From positions 62,001-126,000 of the forward strand of contig CAVUYQ010000021.1 of assembly GCA_963745765.1 (NCBI GenBank): a stretch of 64,000 bases of DNA. The letters are read 5' to 3'. Within the stretch, counting starts at the first letter, position 1, and every line of letters starts with the position of its first letter. Below are positions 48,055-57,874 of the stretch, one piece after another. A model generated the notes under the pieces. That model did no database searches and was not told the DNA's origin. It saw only the letters and a program-made list of their open reading frames with translations. Origin of the DNA: Ww85 sp963745765. Its GTDB lineage: Bacteria; Desulfobacterota; Desulfobulbia; Desulfobulbales; Desulfocapsaceae. The translations under genes were made by a program, and so were the position numbers.

Positions 48055-48451
48055 TTTTGGAGTGCAATAGACTTTTTACGAGTATGTCATATTTGACACC
48101 CAAAAGAAAATTACTCTAAGTCAGGTGCTCGGGAATAAGCTCATGTTGCCAAACACCCCGATAGATAAACCTCGGCAGAAAGAACCTCTACTGCATACCC
48201 TGTTTTCTCTTTTCAAGGACAGGACGCATTTTACCTCCGCCTTACAACGAACGAGCTACCGATGGGCAGGAGTCATCTCGATCCGGGCACATATTGGTAG
48301 CAGACTGCTATCTTGAAGTAAATTCTCCTTCAGTCAGCTCATAAAAACTTCCTATCTTGTTGTAACTCCGATAGAAGCTCTTATTGTTTATTGAGGCCCC
48401 GACGAACAATCATGGTGCATTCATGCCTTATTTTAAACACCTGGGGGAGCC
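48055..48451. other. intergenic region after the 127-bp repeat
   Basis: About 400 bases with no supported gene. A 63-codon ORF at 48125-48316 has no recognisable features or binding site. Confidence 0.3.
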
Positions 48452-48681
48452 ATGACAGATAGACCGAAACAGTAAAAAAGAATGAACCTGATCAGCCAAC
48501 GGAGCTTGCTCGTTTGGTCTTAACCGGAGTGAGAAGGATCGAGTTCACCCTCGGGCTCATATTGAGCGAGCATAATCCCGGGGGAAATATGAGATTGCAA
48601 TTCGATATCACGGCCGATTCAATCGAAGGAAATTCACTATTGACGAAAACATCGGGCACATCTGAAAACAAACATTTCTAA
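48452..48681 (+). CDS. small hypothetical protein (about 76 aa), one frameshift
   Basis: A very strong GGGGGAG lies 2-8 bases before the ATG at 48452. The first frame stops after seven codons, but the next frame then runs KKNEPDQPTELARLVLTGVR with IEFTLGLILSEHNPGG and LQFDITADSIEGN to a stop at 48681. The shift would occur in or near the AAAAAA run at 48473-48479. It ends 18 bases before the acyl-CoA dehydrogenase start, so co-transcription is likely. Family not recognised. Confidence 0.4.
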
Positions 48682-48698
48682 AGAGTCTGGAGTCTGCC

Positions 48699-50297
48699 AT
48701 GCCAAATACGAATTGGGATAATCCTTATAATTTTGATGGCTTCCTGAGCTGGCGCAGCGCCTTCGATTATTACAGAGACGATCCCTTTATGCAAAAGGTC
48801 GTGCGATACTTCGCTGGTGATAATTGGCAGCACGTCGACCATGCAGCTCGAAAGATTTCTTCCAAAGTCTCCTTTCACTGGCGTGATCTCGCCGATGAAG
48901 CCGCCAAACCAAAAAATCATCCTACGATCCTGCACTACGATGCCTATAACCATCGTATCGACAGAATCGTCAGGCCGATGGAAATAGTGACGATGGAACG
49001 GGAAGTGTTTACGGAGGCCTTGTTCTCCAGGGAGAGAGATAATTGGGAACGCTTGATCAAGATGTTTCTGATTTTTCAAAACGGTGAAGCTTGTATTGCC
49101 TGTCCACTCACCTGCACAGAGGGGTTGGTGGCAGTTCTTGAGGCCTTTGCCAACACCCCTGAGACGGAAGAAATCCTGCTGCACTGCCGGGAAGGAAAAG
49201 ACGGGGAATTTGGTATAGGGGCCCAGTATCTGACAGAGATTCAAGGTGGCTCGGACTTGCCAGCAAATATGCTTGAAGCCGTCGAAGAAGGGAACTATTG
49301 GAAATTATACGGGACCAAATTTTTCTGCTCTGCGACCCATGCGGATTATGCCGTGGTAACGGCAAAACCCCGGGATTCAGAGCATGTCGGTATATTCATC
49401 GTGCCATCCTGGTTGCCGGGAAACAAGCACAAAGAAATCCGCAACGGCTTCACCATTGATCGCCTTAAATGGAAAATGGGCACGTCGGAGTTGACCACGG
49501 CTGAGATAACATTCAACGGTGCTGTTGCCTATCCGCTTGGCCCTTTAGACCGAGGCTTGGCAAATATGGTGGGAATTGTCCTCACCCATTCCCGTCTTGC
49601 GGTCGGTCTTTCAGGCGCAGCCAGCATGACCAGGGCTGCTCGTGAAGCTTCAAAATACAGTAAATTCAGAGAGGCATTCGGCCAAAAGATAGAGCAGTTC
49701 CCTCTGCTCGCTTCCCAAATCACCGATCTTGAAAACCATGCCAGAAGATCAACGGCTGCAGCATTCAAGATTTACCAGCAGTTTTTTCGTCTCGACGGAA
49801 AAGTCAGGACGGCTATCAGACTAAATGATTCCCCTGAAGTTCGACAGAATCGCTTTGATGTTCGCGAGCTTGTAATGTTGCAGAAAATAACTGCCTCCTG
49901 GGATGCGGTGGATCACCTGCGAAAGGCCATGTCAATCTTCGGCGGGCATGGGGTAATAGAAGATTTTTCAGCTCTGCCGAGGCTGTATAGAGATGCGGCA
50001 GTGAATGAGTTGTGGGAGGGGCCGCGCAACGTATTGTTAAGCCAGATCCACCGGGATTTACAGAAAGTAAGTTCGTGGTATGGCCCGGGAGATTTTGTCC
50101 GCAGCATCCTGACTGGTACAGATCGCGAGCTGGTGGAAGATCTGGCGGAAGAAATCGATAATCTTCTTGCTCAGCCGGACCTCATCGAAAATAATGCGTT
50201 AACAATAGCCACGTGCCGGCAATGGGATGATTTTTGTCACCGACTCTTTCATGCCTATCAGGATCATGCCCTGGCGGAGGTTTCAGACACCGGTTAA
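48699..50297 (+). CDS. AidB/FadE-like acyl-CoA dehydrogenase family protein
   Basis: A 532-residue flavoprotein. IGAQYLTEIQGGSDLPANML (FAD loop), LYGTKFFCSATHADYAVVTAK, DRLKWKMGTSELTTAEITFN, and LRKAMSIFGGHGVIEDFSALP with LYRDAAVNELWEGPRNVLL match the AidB-type branch of the acyl-CoA dehydrogenase superfamily. AidB proteins protect DNA from alkylation or oxidise fatty acyl groups; which applies here cannot be said. Convergent with the aldo/keto reductase gene. Confidence 0.85.
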   Translation: MPNTNWDNPYNFDGFLSWRSAFDYYRDDPFMQKVVRYFAGDNWQHVDHAARKISSKVSFHWRDLADEAAKPKNHPTILHYDAYNHRIDRIVRPMEIVTMEREVFTEALFSRERDNWERLIKMFLIFQNGEACIACPLTCTEGLVAVLEAFANTPETEEILLHCREGKDGEFGIGAQYLTEIQGGSDLPANMLEAVEEGNYWKLYGTKFFCSATHADYAVVTAKPRDSEHVGIFIVPSWLPGNKHKEIRNGFTIDRLKWKMGTSELTTAEITFNGAVAYPLGPLDRGLANMVGIVLTHSRLAVGLSGAASMTRAAREASKYSKFREAFGQKIEQFPLLASQITDLENHARRSTAAAFKIYQQFFRLDGKVRTAIRLNDSPEVRQNRFDVRELVMLQKITASWDAVDHLRKAMSIFGGHGVIEDFSALPRLYRDAAVNELWEGPRNVLLSQIHRDLQKVSSWYGPGDFVRSILTGTDRELVEDLAEEIDNLLAQPDLIENNALTIATCRQWDDFCHRLFHAYQDHALAEVSDTG

Positions 50298-50445
50298 GCT
50301 AATGTTCACCTGAAGATAGCGAAATCTCCAATCATGGCAGCGAGGTTCATGTCGCAGCAGATGCCGAAACGCAGCCGCCATAAAAAAAATTCCATGATGG
50401 TTTGCCGTGCGCACACCATCGGAAGGTTCGCACGATTGCAGGGTG

Positions 50446-51642
50446 TTAATTCCTGGTTCCCGTAAGGATTTTCTGGGTGGTTTCGACAACACCATCGGCT
50501 TCACAATATTCTGCGACCTCCTTGAGCCGGTCGGAGATCTCGATGTGCTGGGGACAATGCTCCAGGCACTCACCGCATTCCACGCACTGCGAGGCGTAAG
50601 CCTTGTTGCCCCTGACCCCGCCATTCATCACGGCGTAGACAAATTGCGTTCTCTGCTGCGGTTCCTCGAACATGTGGGCTGTATTGTAAATTTCGAAGCA
50701 GCTGGGAATATTCACCCCAGACGGGCAGGGCATGCAGTACTGGCAGCCGGTACAGCCTATGGGCATGAGTTCCCGGTACTTGTCAGCGACCCGGGCTACA
50801 AGGTCAAGATCCGCTTCGGTGAGAGCGTTGGCCTCGGCTTCACCGGCAATGACAAGATTCTGCTCGATGTGTTCATCCACATTCATGCCGGAAAGCACCA
50901 CGGTCACCTCCGGGTTGTTCCATACCCAACGTAAGGCCCATTCCACAGGTGAGCGTTTGGTTTCAGCATTATCCCAAATGGTCCGGACGGCAGGCGGGGC
51001 GTCCGGACGGCTCAGATTGCCGCCGCGTAACGGTTCCATGATCATCACGGCGATGTCCTTGGAAGCCGCGTACTTGAGCCCTGCGGTTCCGGCCTGATTT
51101 TGGGTATCGAGGAAGTTATATTGGATCTGACAGAAAACCCAATCGTAGGCATCAACGATGCGGGTGAAATCTTCATTGCTCCCGTGGAAAGAAAAGCCAA
51201 TATTGCTGACCTTGCCGGCACCTTTAGCCCTTTCAAGAAAATTGATGACGTCCAGGGATACCAGCCGGTCCCATGAGTTGCCTTCCAATGCGTGCAGAAG
51301 ATAATAGTCAATCGTTTCCACACCAAGTTTTTCAAGCTGCTTGTCGAGAATCACGTCCATGTCCTCGGGGGTTTTAATCGCCCATGGCGGTAGCTTGTCA
51401 GCGAGCTTGACCTTCTCCCGGTAGCCGTCCTTGAGCGCCTTTCCGACAACCAGTTCGCTCTGGCCGCCATGGTAGGGCCAGGCGGTGTCGAGGTAATTAA
51501 CCCCGTTGTCTATGGCCTTGCGTATCTGTGCTATGGCCTTCTCCTCGTTGACGCTGCCGTTTTCATTGACCGGCAGGCGCATGGCTCCAAAGCCGAGATT
51601 GGAGAGTCGATCTCCGTTTTTCGGTACGGTTCGATACAGCAT
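50446..51642 (-). CDS. aldo/keto reductase with C-terminal [4Fe-4S] ferredoxin-like domain
   Basis: A 398-residue protein. Residues 1-285 are an aldo/keto reductase barrel (GFGAMRLPVN, YLDTAWPYHGGQSE with the catalytic Asp/Tyr, VKLADKLPPW, YYLLHAL). Residues ~300-385 hold two Cys-rich motifs, CTGCQYCMPCPSGVNIP and CVECGECLEHCPQHIEI, which can bind Fe-S clusters. This fusion is common in anaerobes and may use ferredoxin-linked electrons. Confidence 0.88.
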   Translation of the reverse strand: MLYRTVPKNGDRLSNLGFGAMRLPVNENGSVNEEKAIAQIRKAIDNGVNYLDTAWPYHGGQSELVVGKALKDGYREKVKLADKLPPWAIKTPEDMDVILDKQLEKLGVETIDYYLLHALEGNSWDRLVSLDVINFLERAKGAGKVSNIGFSFHGSNEDFTRIVDAYDWVFCQIQYNFLDTQNQAGTAGLKYAASKDIAVMIMEPLRGGNLSRPDAPPAVRTIWDNAETKRSPVEWALRWVWNNPEVTVVLSGMNVDEHIEQNLVIAGEAEANALTEADLDLVARVADKYRELMPIGCTGCQYCMPCPSGVNIPSCFEIYNTAHMFEEPQQRTQFVYAVMNGGVRGNKAYASQCVECGECLEHCPQHIEISDRLKEVAEYCEADGVVETTQKILTGTRN

Positions 51643-52388
51643 TTGTGCTCCTTTATTGGTTCGGTAGTACTAGCATCACTTAGGCATCAACCAATTTCTA
51701 CTACGCAACTCCAAAATGGTCTGCCTTTTTTAATACCTGTAATTTAAACTACCATGGGCTTCAGTGGTAGTCCATCCCTTCAGATTTTTTGCCTATTTGT
51801 CCTAAACAGAGCGCAATACTTTTCCAGAGTAGGAAATGGGGTCTGACCCGAATACACGAATATCACCGAATACCCATCAGTCTCTAAATCCTCTCGTTGG
51901 GATATTTTCTATGAAAAACGATACGATACGAATCCTATATTCGATGTTTCTGATAATTTTCTTCAGCCTTGTCCCGTGGCTCCTTTGTCACTCCATGCCG
52001 CCGTTAGATCTAGCTGGGAATTCCGCCGACAAGTATCACACCAGTTGGTGGGGCAAGTAAGCAGTATCTCGCACGGTAATCAGGGCGGATTCGCCAGGCT
52101 CCAATCATGGTTCCCCTGCAGGAAAGCAAGATCCGGTAGCCGCGAATTATCTGAGATCATTATTCTATCCTCATTCACGCCGCAGGAGTCACTTTTCTAT
52201 GAATGTTGCTGGGAATGTTTTACCATCCAGAGAACGATTTTTTCTGGCCAACCGGCTGGGTATCTGGTAATACCAAGCTGGTCGTCAGAACTTTTTCTTT
52301 CAGGAATGCTTTCGCCAGGTACGGATGTACATCGCAAGCTCCGGAGAGAACTGTATGCAAATGAATAATGTTATCGAGGAGGAAGAAC
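51643..52388. other. 746-bp intergenic region before mdh
   Basis: No gene could be supported. It contains a short palindrome GGGTC-T-GACCC at 51840-51850, and a scattered set of short ORFs (the longest, 51976-52368, has no recognisable features). GGAGGAAG just before the mdh start is its ribosome-binding site. Confidence 0.3.
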
Positions 52389-53366
52389 ATGAAATCACCA
52401 GTACGCGTGGCTATTACCGGCGCAGCCGGACAAATTGCCTATTCCCTTATTTTTCGTGTCGCACACGGCGATATGCTTGGTCCAGACCAACCGGTTATTC
52501 TGCAACTGCTTGAAATACCGCCGGCCATGGGTGCGCTCGAAGGCGTGGTCATGGAGCTCAATGACTGTGCTTATCCGCTGGTGGCGGGTATTGTTGCCAC
52601 AGATGATCCGAATGTCGCTTTCAAGGATGCTGATTACGCCTATCTTGTTGGTGCCCGTCCGCGTGGACCGGGAATGGAGCGGGCCGATCTGCTTGAGGCA
52701 AACGCCAAGATATTCTCTGTCCAGGGTAAGGCCATGAATGCTCATGCCAGCAGGAACATCAAAGTCCTGGTGGTTGGCAATCCCGCCAACACCAATGCCT
52801 TGATTGCCTTGAAAAATGCCCCGGATCTAAATCCGAGAAACTTCACCTCCATGATGCGGCTTGATCACAATCGGTCCCTGTCCCAGATTGCCGAAAAGGC
52901 AGGCAGCCACAGCACGAAAGTTGAGAAAATGGTTGTCTGGGGTAATCACTCCGCGACCCAGTACCCCGATATCAGTTATGCAACTGTTGATGGCGCACCG
53001 GTATCATCTAAAATGGATAACGACTACTACGTGAAGACCTTCATTCCCACCGTGCAGCAGCGCGGTGCCGCTATTATCAAGGCGCGTGGTGCTTCAAGTG
53101 CTGCATCTGCTGCATCTGCGGCGGTAGATCACATGAGAAGCTGGGCGCTTGGCAGTGCCGGCCAGTGGGTGAGCATGGGCGTGTATTCAGCCGGTAACCC
53201 TTATGGCATCGATGAGGATATCATGTATTCATTCCCGATCACCACCAAGAACGGTGAGTGGTCGATTATTGAAGGGCTTGAAGTCAGCGATTTCAGTCGT
53301 CAGATGATGTCCAAGACCGAAGATGAACTGGTTGGAGAGAGAGAGGCCATCGCCGATCTGCTCTAG
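52389..53366 (+). CDS. mdh: malate dehydrogenase
   Basis: A 325-residue NAD(P)-dependent enzyme interconverting malate and oxaloacetate. ITGAAGQIAYSLIFRVA is the dinucleotide-binding loop, VGARPRGPGMERADLL the substrate-binding Arg loop, VVGNPANTNALIAL and the catalytic WGNHSATQYPD His follow. The GAAGQI form is the long-chain (cytosolic-like) MDH type. GGAGG precedes the ATG. Strong terminator downstream. Confidence 0.95.
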   Translation: MKSPVRVAITGAAGQIAYSLIFRVAHGDMLGPDQPVILQLLEIPPAMGALEGVVMELNDCAYPLVAGIVATDDPNVAFKDADYAYLVGARPRGPGMERADLLEANAKIFSVQGKAMNAHASRNIKVLVVGNPANTNALIALKNAPDLNPRNFTSMMRLDHNRSLSQIAEKAGSHSTKVEKMVVWGNHSATQYPDISYATVDGAPVSSKMDNDYYVKTFIPTVQQRGAAIIKARGASSAASAASAAVDHMRSWALGSAGQWVSMGVYSAGNPYGIDEDIMYSFPITTKNGEWSIIEGLEVSDFSRQMMSKTEDELVGEREAIADLL

Positions 53367-53385
53367 TCTTCATTGTTTTATACAT

Positions 53386-53425
53386 GGCAGACAAAGGGAG
53401 CCATCTTCCCTTTGTCTGCCTTTTT
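53386..53425 (+). terminator. intrinsic terminator after mdh
   Basis: A 14-bp perfect stem, GGCAGACAAAGGGA with TCCCTTTGTCTGCC, a 7-base loop, then five T. Confidence 0.9.
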
Positions 53426-53582
53426 GTTTGCGCCGTGCCACATTCTTCCCAAACCCCGCAACCGTTTGTCGCTATATCGAAGCGAATTCCTCATTTGCAA
53501 TCAATTACCTGTTGGAGTAGGATGCTCCCCACTCTTCTGATATACTTTCACAGCCGGCATCTACTTGAAGTGGGAGGCACTC

Positions 53583-54095
53583 ATGGCGGTAATCGAGATA
53601 GTACTGGCGGATATAACGACACTTGAAGTAGATGCCATTGTCAATGCCGCCAACCCGACATTACTCGGCGGTGGTGGCGTGGATGGTGCGATCCACCGGG
53701 CTGCAGGCCCGAAACTGCTTGACGAGTGCATGACGCTGGGTGGATGTCCGACAGGAGAAGCCCGGATTACTGCAGGATATGACCTGCCGGCCCGCTTTGT
53801 CATCCATACGGTCGGACCGATCTGGCATGGCGGCACGGAACAGGAGCATCGGTTACTTGCTTCCTGTTACCGTACCTCTCTGCAGCTTGCCGTCGAGCAT
53901 AACTGTCGATCTCTTGCTTTCCCGGCGATAAGCTGCGGTGTCTATGGTTATCCAGTCGATGCAGCAGCCCGCGTCGCCATGCGCGCTACACGAGGCTTCC
54001 TGGAAAAGAACGAAATCGTGAGAAAGGTGATTTTTGCCTGCTTCTCCGCAAAAACCCGGTCAGCGCTGGAAGAGGCCTACCTCGAGCCGGGCTGA
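53583..54095 (+). CDS. macro-domain protein (O-acetyl-ADP-ribose deacetylase type)
   Basis: A 170-residue macro domain: ITTLEVDAIVNAANPTLLGGGG with VDGAIHRAAG (ADP-ribose loop), CPTGEARITAGYDLPARFVIHTVGP, and FPAISCGVYGYPVDAAARVA. Members remove ADP-ribose or deacetylate O-acetyl-ADP-ribose (YmdB type). GGAGG precedes the ATG at 53583, preferred over the upstream ATG at 53565. Confidence 0.9.
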   Translation: MAVIEIVLADITTLEVDAIVNAANPTLLGGGGVDGAIHRAAGPKLLDECMTLGGCPTGEARITAGYDLPARFVIHTVGPIWHGGTEQEHRLLASCYRTSLQLAVEHNCRSLAFPAISCGVYGYPVDAAARVAMRATRGFLEKNEIVRKVIFACFSAKTRSALEEAYLEPG

Positions 54096-54368
54096 ATCGG
54101 AGACGCAAAAACAGTGGAGAGAAGCACTCACCGCTTCCCGGAAGATTGCCGGTTGTACGGTCATTGGTATCCAAAACGAATCAGGCAGTGCCGACGAGCG
54201 CAGTCTATCCCCGGCCGGTCAGAAAGTCCGGCGCAAAAGAGGTGATAATCTCCCTTTCAGAGACACCGCTTGACCGGTATGGTGATATGGTATTTCATGA
54301 AGGCTTTTGATTTCTTTGAATATTTTGAACGTTTCAGATAAGAATTAATCATTAATGAGGGGAAATGG

Positions 54369-56753
54369 ATGAGACGATTACTGCTCTTTGTCATCGCGTT
54401 GTTTTGTCTCGTGTTGACCGGCTGTGCAGAGCCGCCGCAACAACCTGCCTACCAGTTTGTACCGCCAAAACGGCAACTCAGTTACTTAAAAGACGTTGAG
54501 CCGATCCTGGTGAAACGCTGTGTGGTCTGCCACTCCTGCTACAACTCGCCCTGTCAGCTGAAATTGAGCTCCTGGGATGGTCTCGACAGAGGGGCAAGCA
54601 AGAAACAGATCTACGACGCTTCCCGCTTGAAGAGCATGGACCCGAGCCGTTTGTTCATCGACGCTCACTCGACCGAGCAATGGCGTGAAAAGGGATTTTT
54701 CCCGGTAACGCCAAAACAGGGAAGCGCCACCGTTGAAGATTCAATGATGTACATGCTCCTTGAGCATAAACGCCTTAGTCCGCTGGTTCAGGGAGAATAT
54801 TATTCCGAGGCAGATGATCTGACCTGCGCCGAATCTAAAGGAGAAATGCAGCTCTACCTGAAAAAGCATCCGAACAACGGCATGCCGTTCGGTTTTCCGC
54901 CTCTGACACAGGATCATTTCAATACCATTGTCGGCTGGCTAAGTCAGGGAGCTCCCGGGCCAGGCATGGATGAACAGAAGGCACTCAAAGCGGTATCCGT
55001 GCCGGATCAAAAAATGATTGCCAAATGGGAGCGATTTCTCAATAATTCCGATCCAAAATACCGGATGACGGCACGTTACCTCTACGAGCACCTGTTTCTT
55101 GCCCATATCAGTTTTGAAACCGGAAGCAACGAGTTCTATGAGCTGGTGCGATCGAGAACCGCTCCGGGCAGGGAAATTGATATTATTGCCTCGGTGCGTC
55201 CCTATGATGATCCGGGATCGGAACATTTTTCCTATCGTTTCCGGAAAATCTATTCAACCATTGTCTACAAGACACATATGGTCTTTCCTTTCGATGATCA
55301 CCAGTATCAGCGTATCAACGAGTTGTTCATCAAGCCCGAGTGGCCGCAGGAGCCCCACCTTGTTGACTATAACGCGATGAGAAGCGCCAACCCGTTTGAA
55401 ACATATGAGCAGATCCCCGGCAGATCACGCTACCAGTGGTTGCTTGATAATTCCCGATATGTCCTGATGACCTTTATCCGGGGGCCTGTCTGCAAGGGCC
55501 AGATTGCCCTTAATGTTATCAATGATCATTTCTGGGTGGCGTTCCTTGATCCGGATTATGACCTTTCCATCAAATATCCGGGATTTCTCAAACTGAATTA
55601 TGAAAAACTGCGGATGCCCAACGAGGACGGGAGTAATTACTCCCTCTTCGATGCGATTCTGAAGAACAAACATTACAAGTGGGCGCTTGAGTATTATCGG
55701 TCCCGGCAGGACTTTTATGCCGCCCATTATCCTGATGGCCTTGGCCTGCAGCAGATATGGAAGGGGGAACGGGCAACTGATGACCCGATTCTGACGGTAT
55801 TCAGACATTTCGACAGTGCCTCCGTTCATCGGGGTGTCCTCGGGAATCTGCCGAAAACGGCCTGGGTAATTGATTACCCGCTGATCGAACAGATCTACTA
55901 TTCTCTCGTTGCCGGTTTTGATGTGTACGGTACGACAGGCCATCAGCTTGCTACCAGGCTTTACATGGATGCCCTGCGCATGGAGGGAGAGAGCTATTTT
56001 CTAGATTTCATGCCGGAAGATAAGCGTACTGAAATAATGAACTCCTGGTATATCGGCGTTAAACCTGAAAGAATTGACTACTATTCAGCACCGATCCCGG
56101 CAGGTTTTACGTTTCAGACAAATACGCCCAAACGGGAGTTCCTCAAGGAGATTGTTGAAAACCATATAACGGTTGACGGTATCGCCTTTGATCAGAATTA
56201 TCTGCCCGCCGGAACACCATTTCCCCCTCTTCCCAAGAAATACAAAACGCTTGAGGATTATATGCAGGGCTTTATTGCCGTTTCTGCTCCCGGCACATCG
56301 TTTTTCCGTCATGTGAAGGACTACAATGCCAACCTTGCCTGGGTCCGTATTAAAAACATTCCGGGGAAGGAGGATCGTGTGGTTTCAATGGTGGTTGATC
56401 GCTGGCATGATAATGTCAAGTTCCTTTTTGATGAAGGAGACACCCTTGATCCGAGCAAGGATAAGGTCGATTTTATTGCGGGATTTATCGGCTCATATCC
56501 AAATTTTTTCTTTGTGGTAAACGCTGAAGACCTGCCTGATTTTTTTGATATTCTCGATAATTATGACGGCAGCCCTGCTTTTATAAAGCGATTGGAGAAG
56601 TATGGAATCAATCGCGCGGATACTCAATTCTGGGAGACCTATGACTGGTTTCAGGCCGAGTTTTATAAAGATATGAAACAATACCCCGGCCTGATTGACC
56701 TGAATCGCTATTTTTATTATGCAAGAAATATGGATATGTCGTCAGGGCAGTAG
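54369..56753 (+). CDS. cti: fatty acid cis/trans isomerase (lipoprotein c-type cytochrome)
   Basis: A 794-residue CTI-family protein. The signal peptide ends in a lipobox (VLTGC, Cys19); a haem-binding CVVCH motif (residues 51-55, in KRCVVCHSC) and the typical VEPILVKR lead-in are present. CTI converts cis-unsaturated membrane fatty acids to trans in the periplasm, rigidifying the membrane under solvent or heat stress. The enzyme is best known from Pseudomonas and Vibrio. Full length, no frame breaks. Confidence 0.9.
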   Translation: MRRLLLFVIALFCLVLTGCAEPPQQPAYQFVPPKRQLSYLKDVEPILVKRCVVCHSCYNSPCQLKLSSWDGLDRGASKKQIYDASRLKSMDPSRLFIDAHSTEQWREKGFFPVTPKQGSATVEDSMMYMLLEHKRLSPLVQGEYYSEADDLTCAESKGEMQLYLKKHPNNGMPFGFPPLTQDHFNTIVGWLSQGAPGPGMDEQKALKAVSVPDQKMIAKWERFLNNSDPKYRMTARYLYEHLFLAHISFETGSNEFYELVRSRTAPGREIDIIASVRPYDDPGSEHFSYRFRKIYSTIVYKTHMVFPFDDHQYQRINELFIKPEWPQEPHLVDYNAMRSANPFETYEQIPGRSRYQWLLDNSRYVLMTFIRGPVCKGQIALNVINDHFWVAFLDPDYDLSIKYPGFLKLNYEKLRMPNEDGSNYSLFDAILKNKHYKWALEYYRSRQDFYAAHYPDGLGLQQIWKGERATDDPILTVFRHFDSASVHRGVLGNLPKTAWVIDYPLIEQIYYSLVAGFDVYGTTGHQLATRLYMDALRMEGESYFLDFMPEDKRTEIMNSWYIGVKPERIDYYSAPIPAGFTFQTNTPKREFLKEIVENHITVDGIAFDQNYLPAGTPFPPLPKKYKTLEDYMQGFIAVSAPGTSFFRHVKDYNANLAWVRIKNIPGKEDRVVSMVVDRWHDNVKFLFDEGDTLDPSKDKVDFIAGFIGSYPNFFFVVNAEDLPDFFDILDNYDGSPAFIKRLEKYGINRADTQFWETYDWFQAEFYKDMKQYPGLIDLNRYFYYARNMDMSSGQ

Positions 56754-56783
56754 GTTATATCTGACAGTACAGAGAGGAGAGAG

Positions 56784-57779
56784 ATGACTCTTGGAGACAG
56801 ACAGAGAACCCGTCTGGGTTTTTTCCCGACCCCGGTGGTCGAGCTTACACGCTTGTCAGCATTGCTTGGCGGCCCTCGAATATTTATAAAACGTGATGAC
56901 CAGTCCGGTGTTGGTATGGGCGGCAACAAGATCAGAAAACTGGAATACCTGCTGGGTGATGCCCTTGCTCTTGGTGCCGACACCATTGTTACGGGGGGCG
57001 CTATTCAATCAAATCACTGTCGCCAGACTGCCGCCGCTGCAGCTATGTGCGGTCTTGGTTGTCATCTGGCCCTTGGCGGTAAAGCTCCCGCAGAATTCCA
57101 GGGAAACCTGCTGCTCGACCGGCTCCTTGGTGCAGAGCTTCATTGGTGTGGAAGCCATCGGAAAGGGGAAGAAATTCCCGATATTTGTGATGTATTGCGC
57201 AGTACTGGAAAGAATCCGTACATTGTACCCTACGGCGGCTCGAACCCCATCGGCGCCTGTGGCTTTGTTGAGGCAATGCGCGAGTTTTCGGAGCAACAGA
57301 AAAAGGGGTTGCCTCCCTTTACGCATATTGTTTTCGCGTCAAGTTCAGGCGGTACCCATGCCGGCATGCTGGTCGGCTCAAGCATGTATACTGCAGGATG
57401 CCGGCTGGTCGGCATCTCCATTGACAAGGAAGATATGAAAGGAGCGTCCCTGGAGAGAACCATAATCCGGCTTGCTTCAGAGACGGCAGAACTGGCTGGC
57501 CATAAAAAAACTTTTTCCGAAGAAGAGCTGATCCTCTGCACTGATTACCTGGGAGATGGCTACGGTGTGGTCGGTGATCCTGAACGGGAAGCGTTGACCC
57601 TGGCGGCACGGCAGGAAGGAATCCTGCTTGACCCGGTCTACACAGGCAGGGCCATGGCAGGTCTGCTTGATATGATCAGGAAGGAGAAGATGACCAGGGA
57701 AGACACGGTGCTCTTCTGGCACACGGGAGGAACTCCGGCGCTCTTCGCCTATGGGAACGATCTGTTTGATGGTAAGTAA
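56784..57779 (+). CDS. D-cysteine desulfhydrase / ACC deaminase-family PLP enzyme
   Basis: A 331-residue fold-type II PLP enzyme: GFFPTPVVELTRLSALLGG, the Schiff-base lysine in GMGGNKIRKLEYLLGDAL (K49), TGGAIQSNHCRQTAAAAA, and FASSSGGTHAGMLVG. The family contains DcyD (D-cysteine to pyruvate, H2S and NH3) and ACC deaminase; overall it resembles DcyD more. It begins 30 bases after cti and is probably co-transcribed. Confidence 0.8.
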   Translation: MTLGDRQRTRLGFFPTPVVELTRLSALLGGPRIFIKRDDQSGVGMGGNKIRKLEYLLGDALALGADTIVTGGAIQSNHCRQTAAAAAMCGLGCHLALGGKAPAEFQGNLLLDRLLGAELHWCGSHRKGEEIPDICDVLRSTGKNPYIVPYGGSNPIGACGFVEAMREFSEQQKKGLPPFTHIVFASSSGGTHAGMLVGSSMYTAGCRLVGISIDKEDMKGASLERTIIRLASETAELAGHKKTFSEEELILCTDYLGDGYGVVGDPEREALTLAARQEGILLDPVYTGRAMAGLLDMIRKEKMTREDTVLFWHTGGTPALFAYGNDLFDGK

Positions 57780-57874
57780 TCGTTATGCATCCGCGTGCCG
57801 TTAACCCCCGGATTCGAGATGACTGCCAGGGTGTCCTCTGCTATGCAGCTGCCGATAAGTTGCTTTTGCGTCGG

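Noticed and set aside
51840..51850. Short palindrome GGGTC-T-GACCC, and GGGGT-TG-ACCCC at 23288-23299
   Set aside because: Similar palindromes flank REP/RAYT elements, but they are too short and lack the REP context or a transposase here.
51976..52368. 130-codon ORF upstream of mdh
   Set aside because: No domain, irregular composition, no ribosome-binding site; probably chance.
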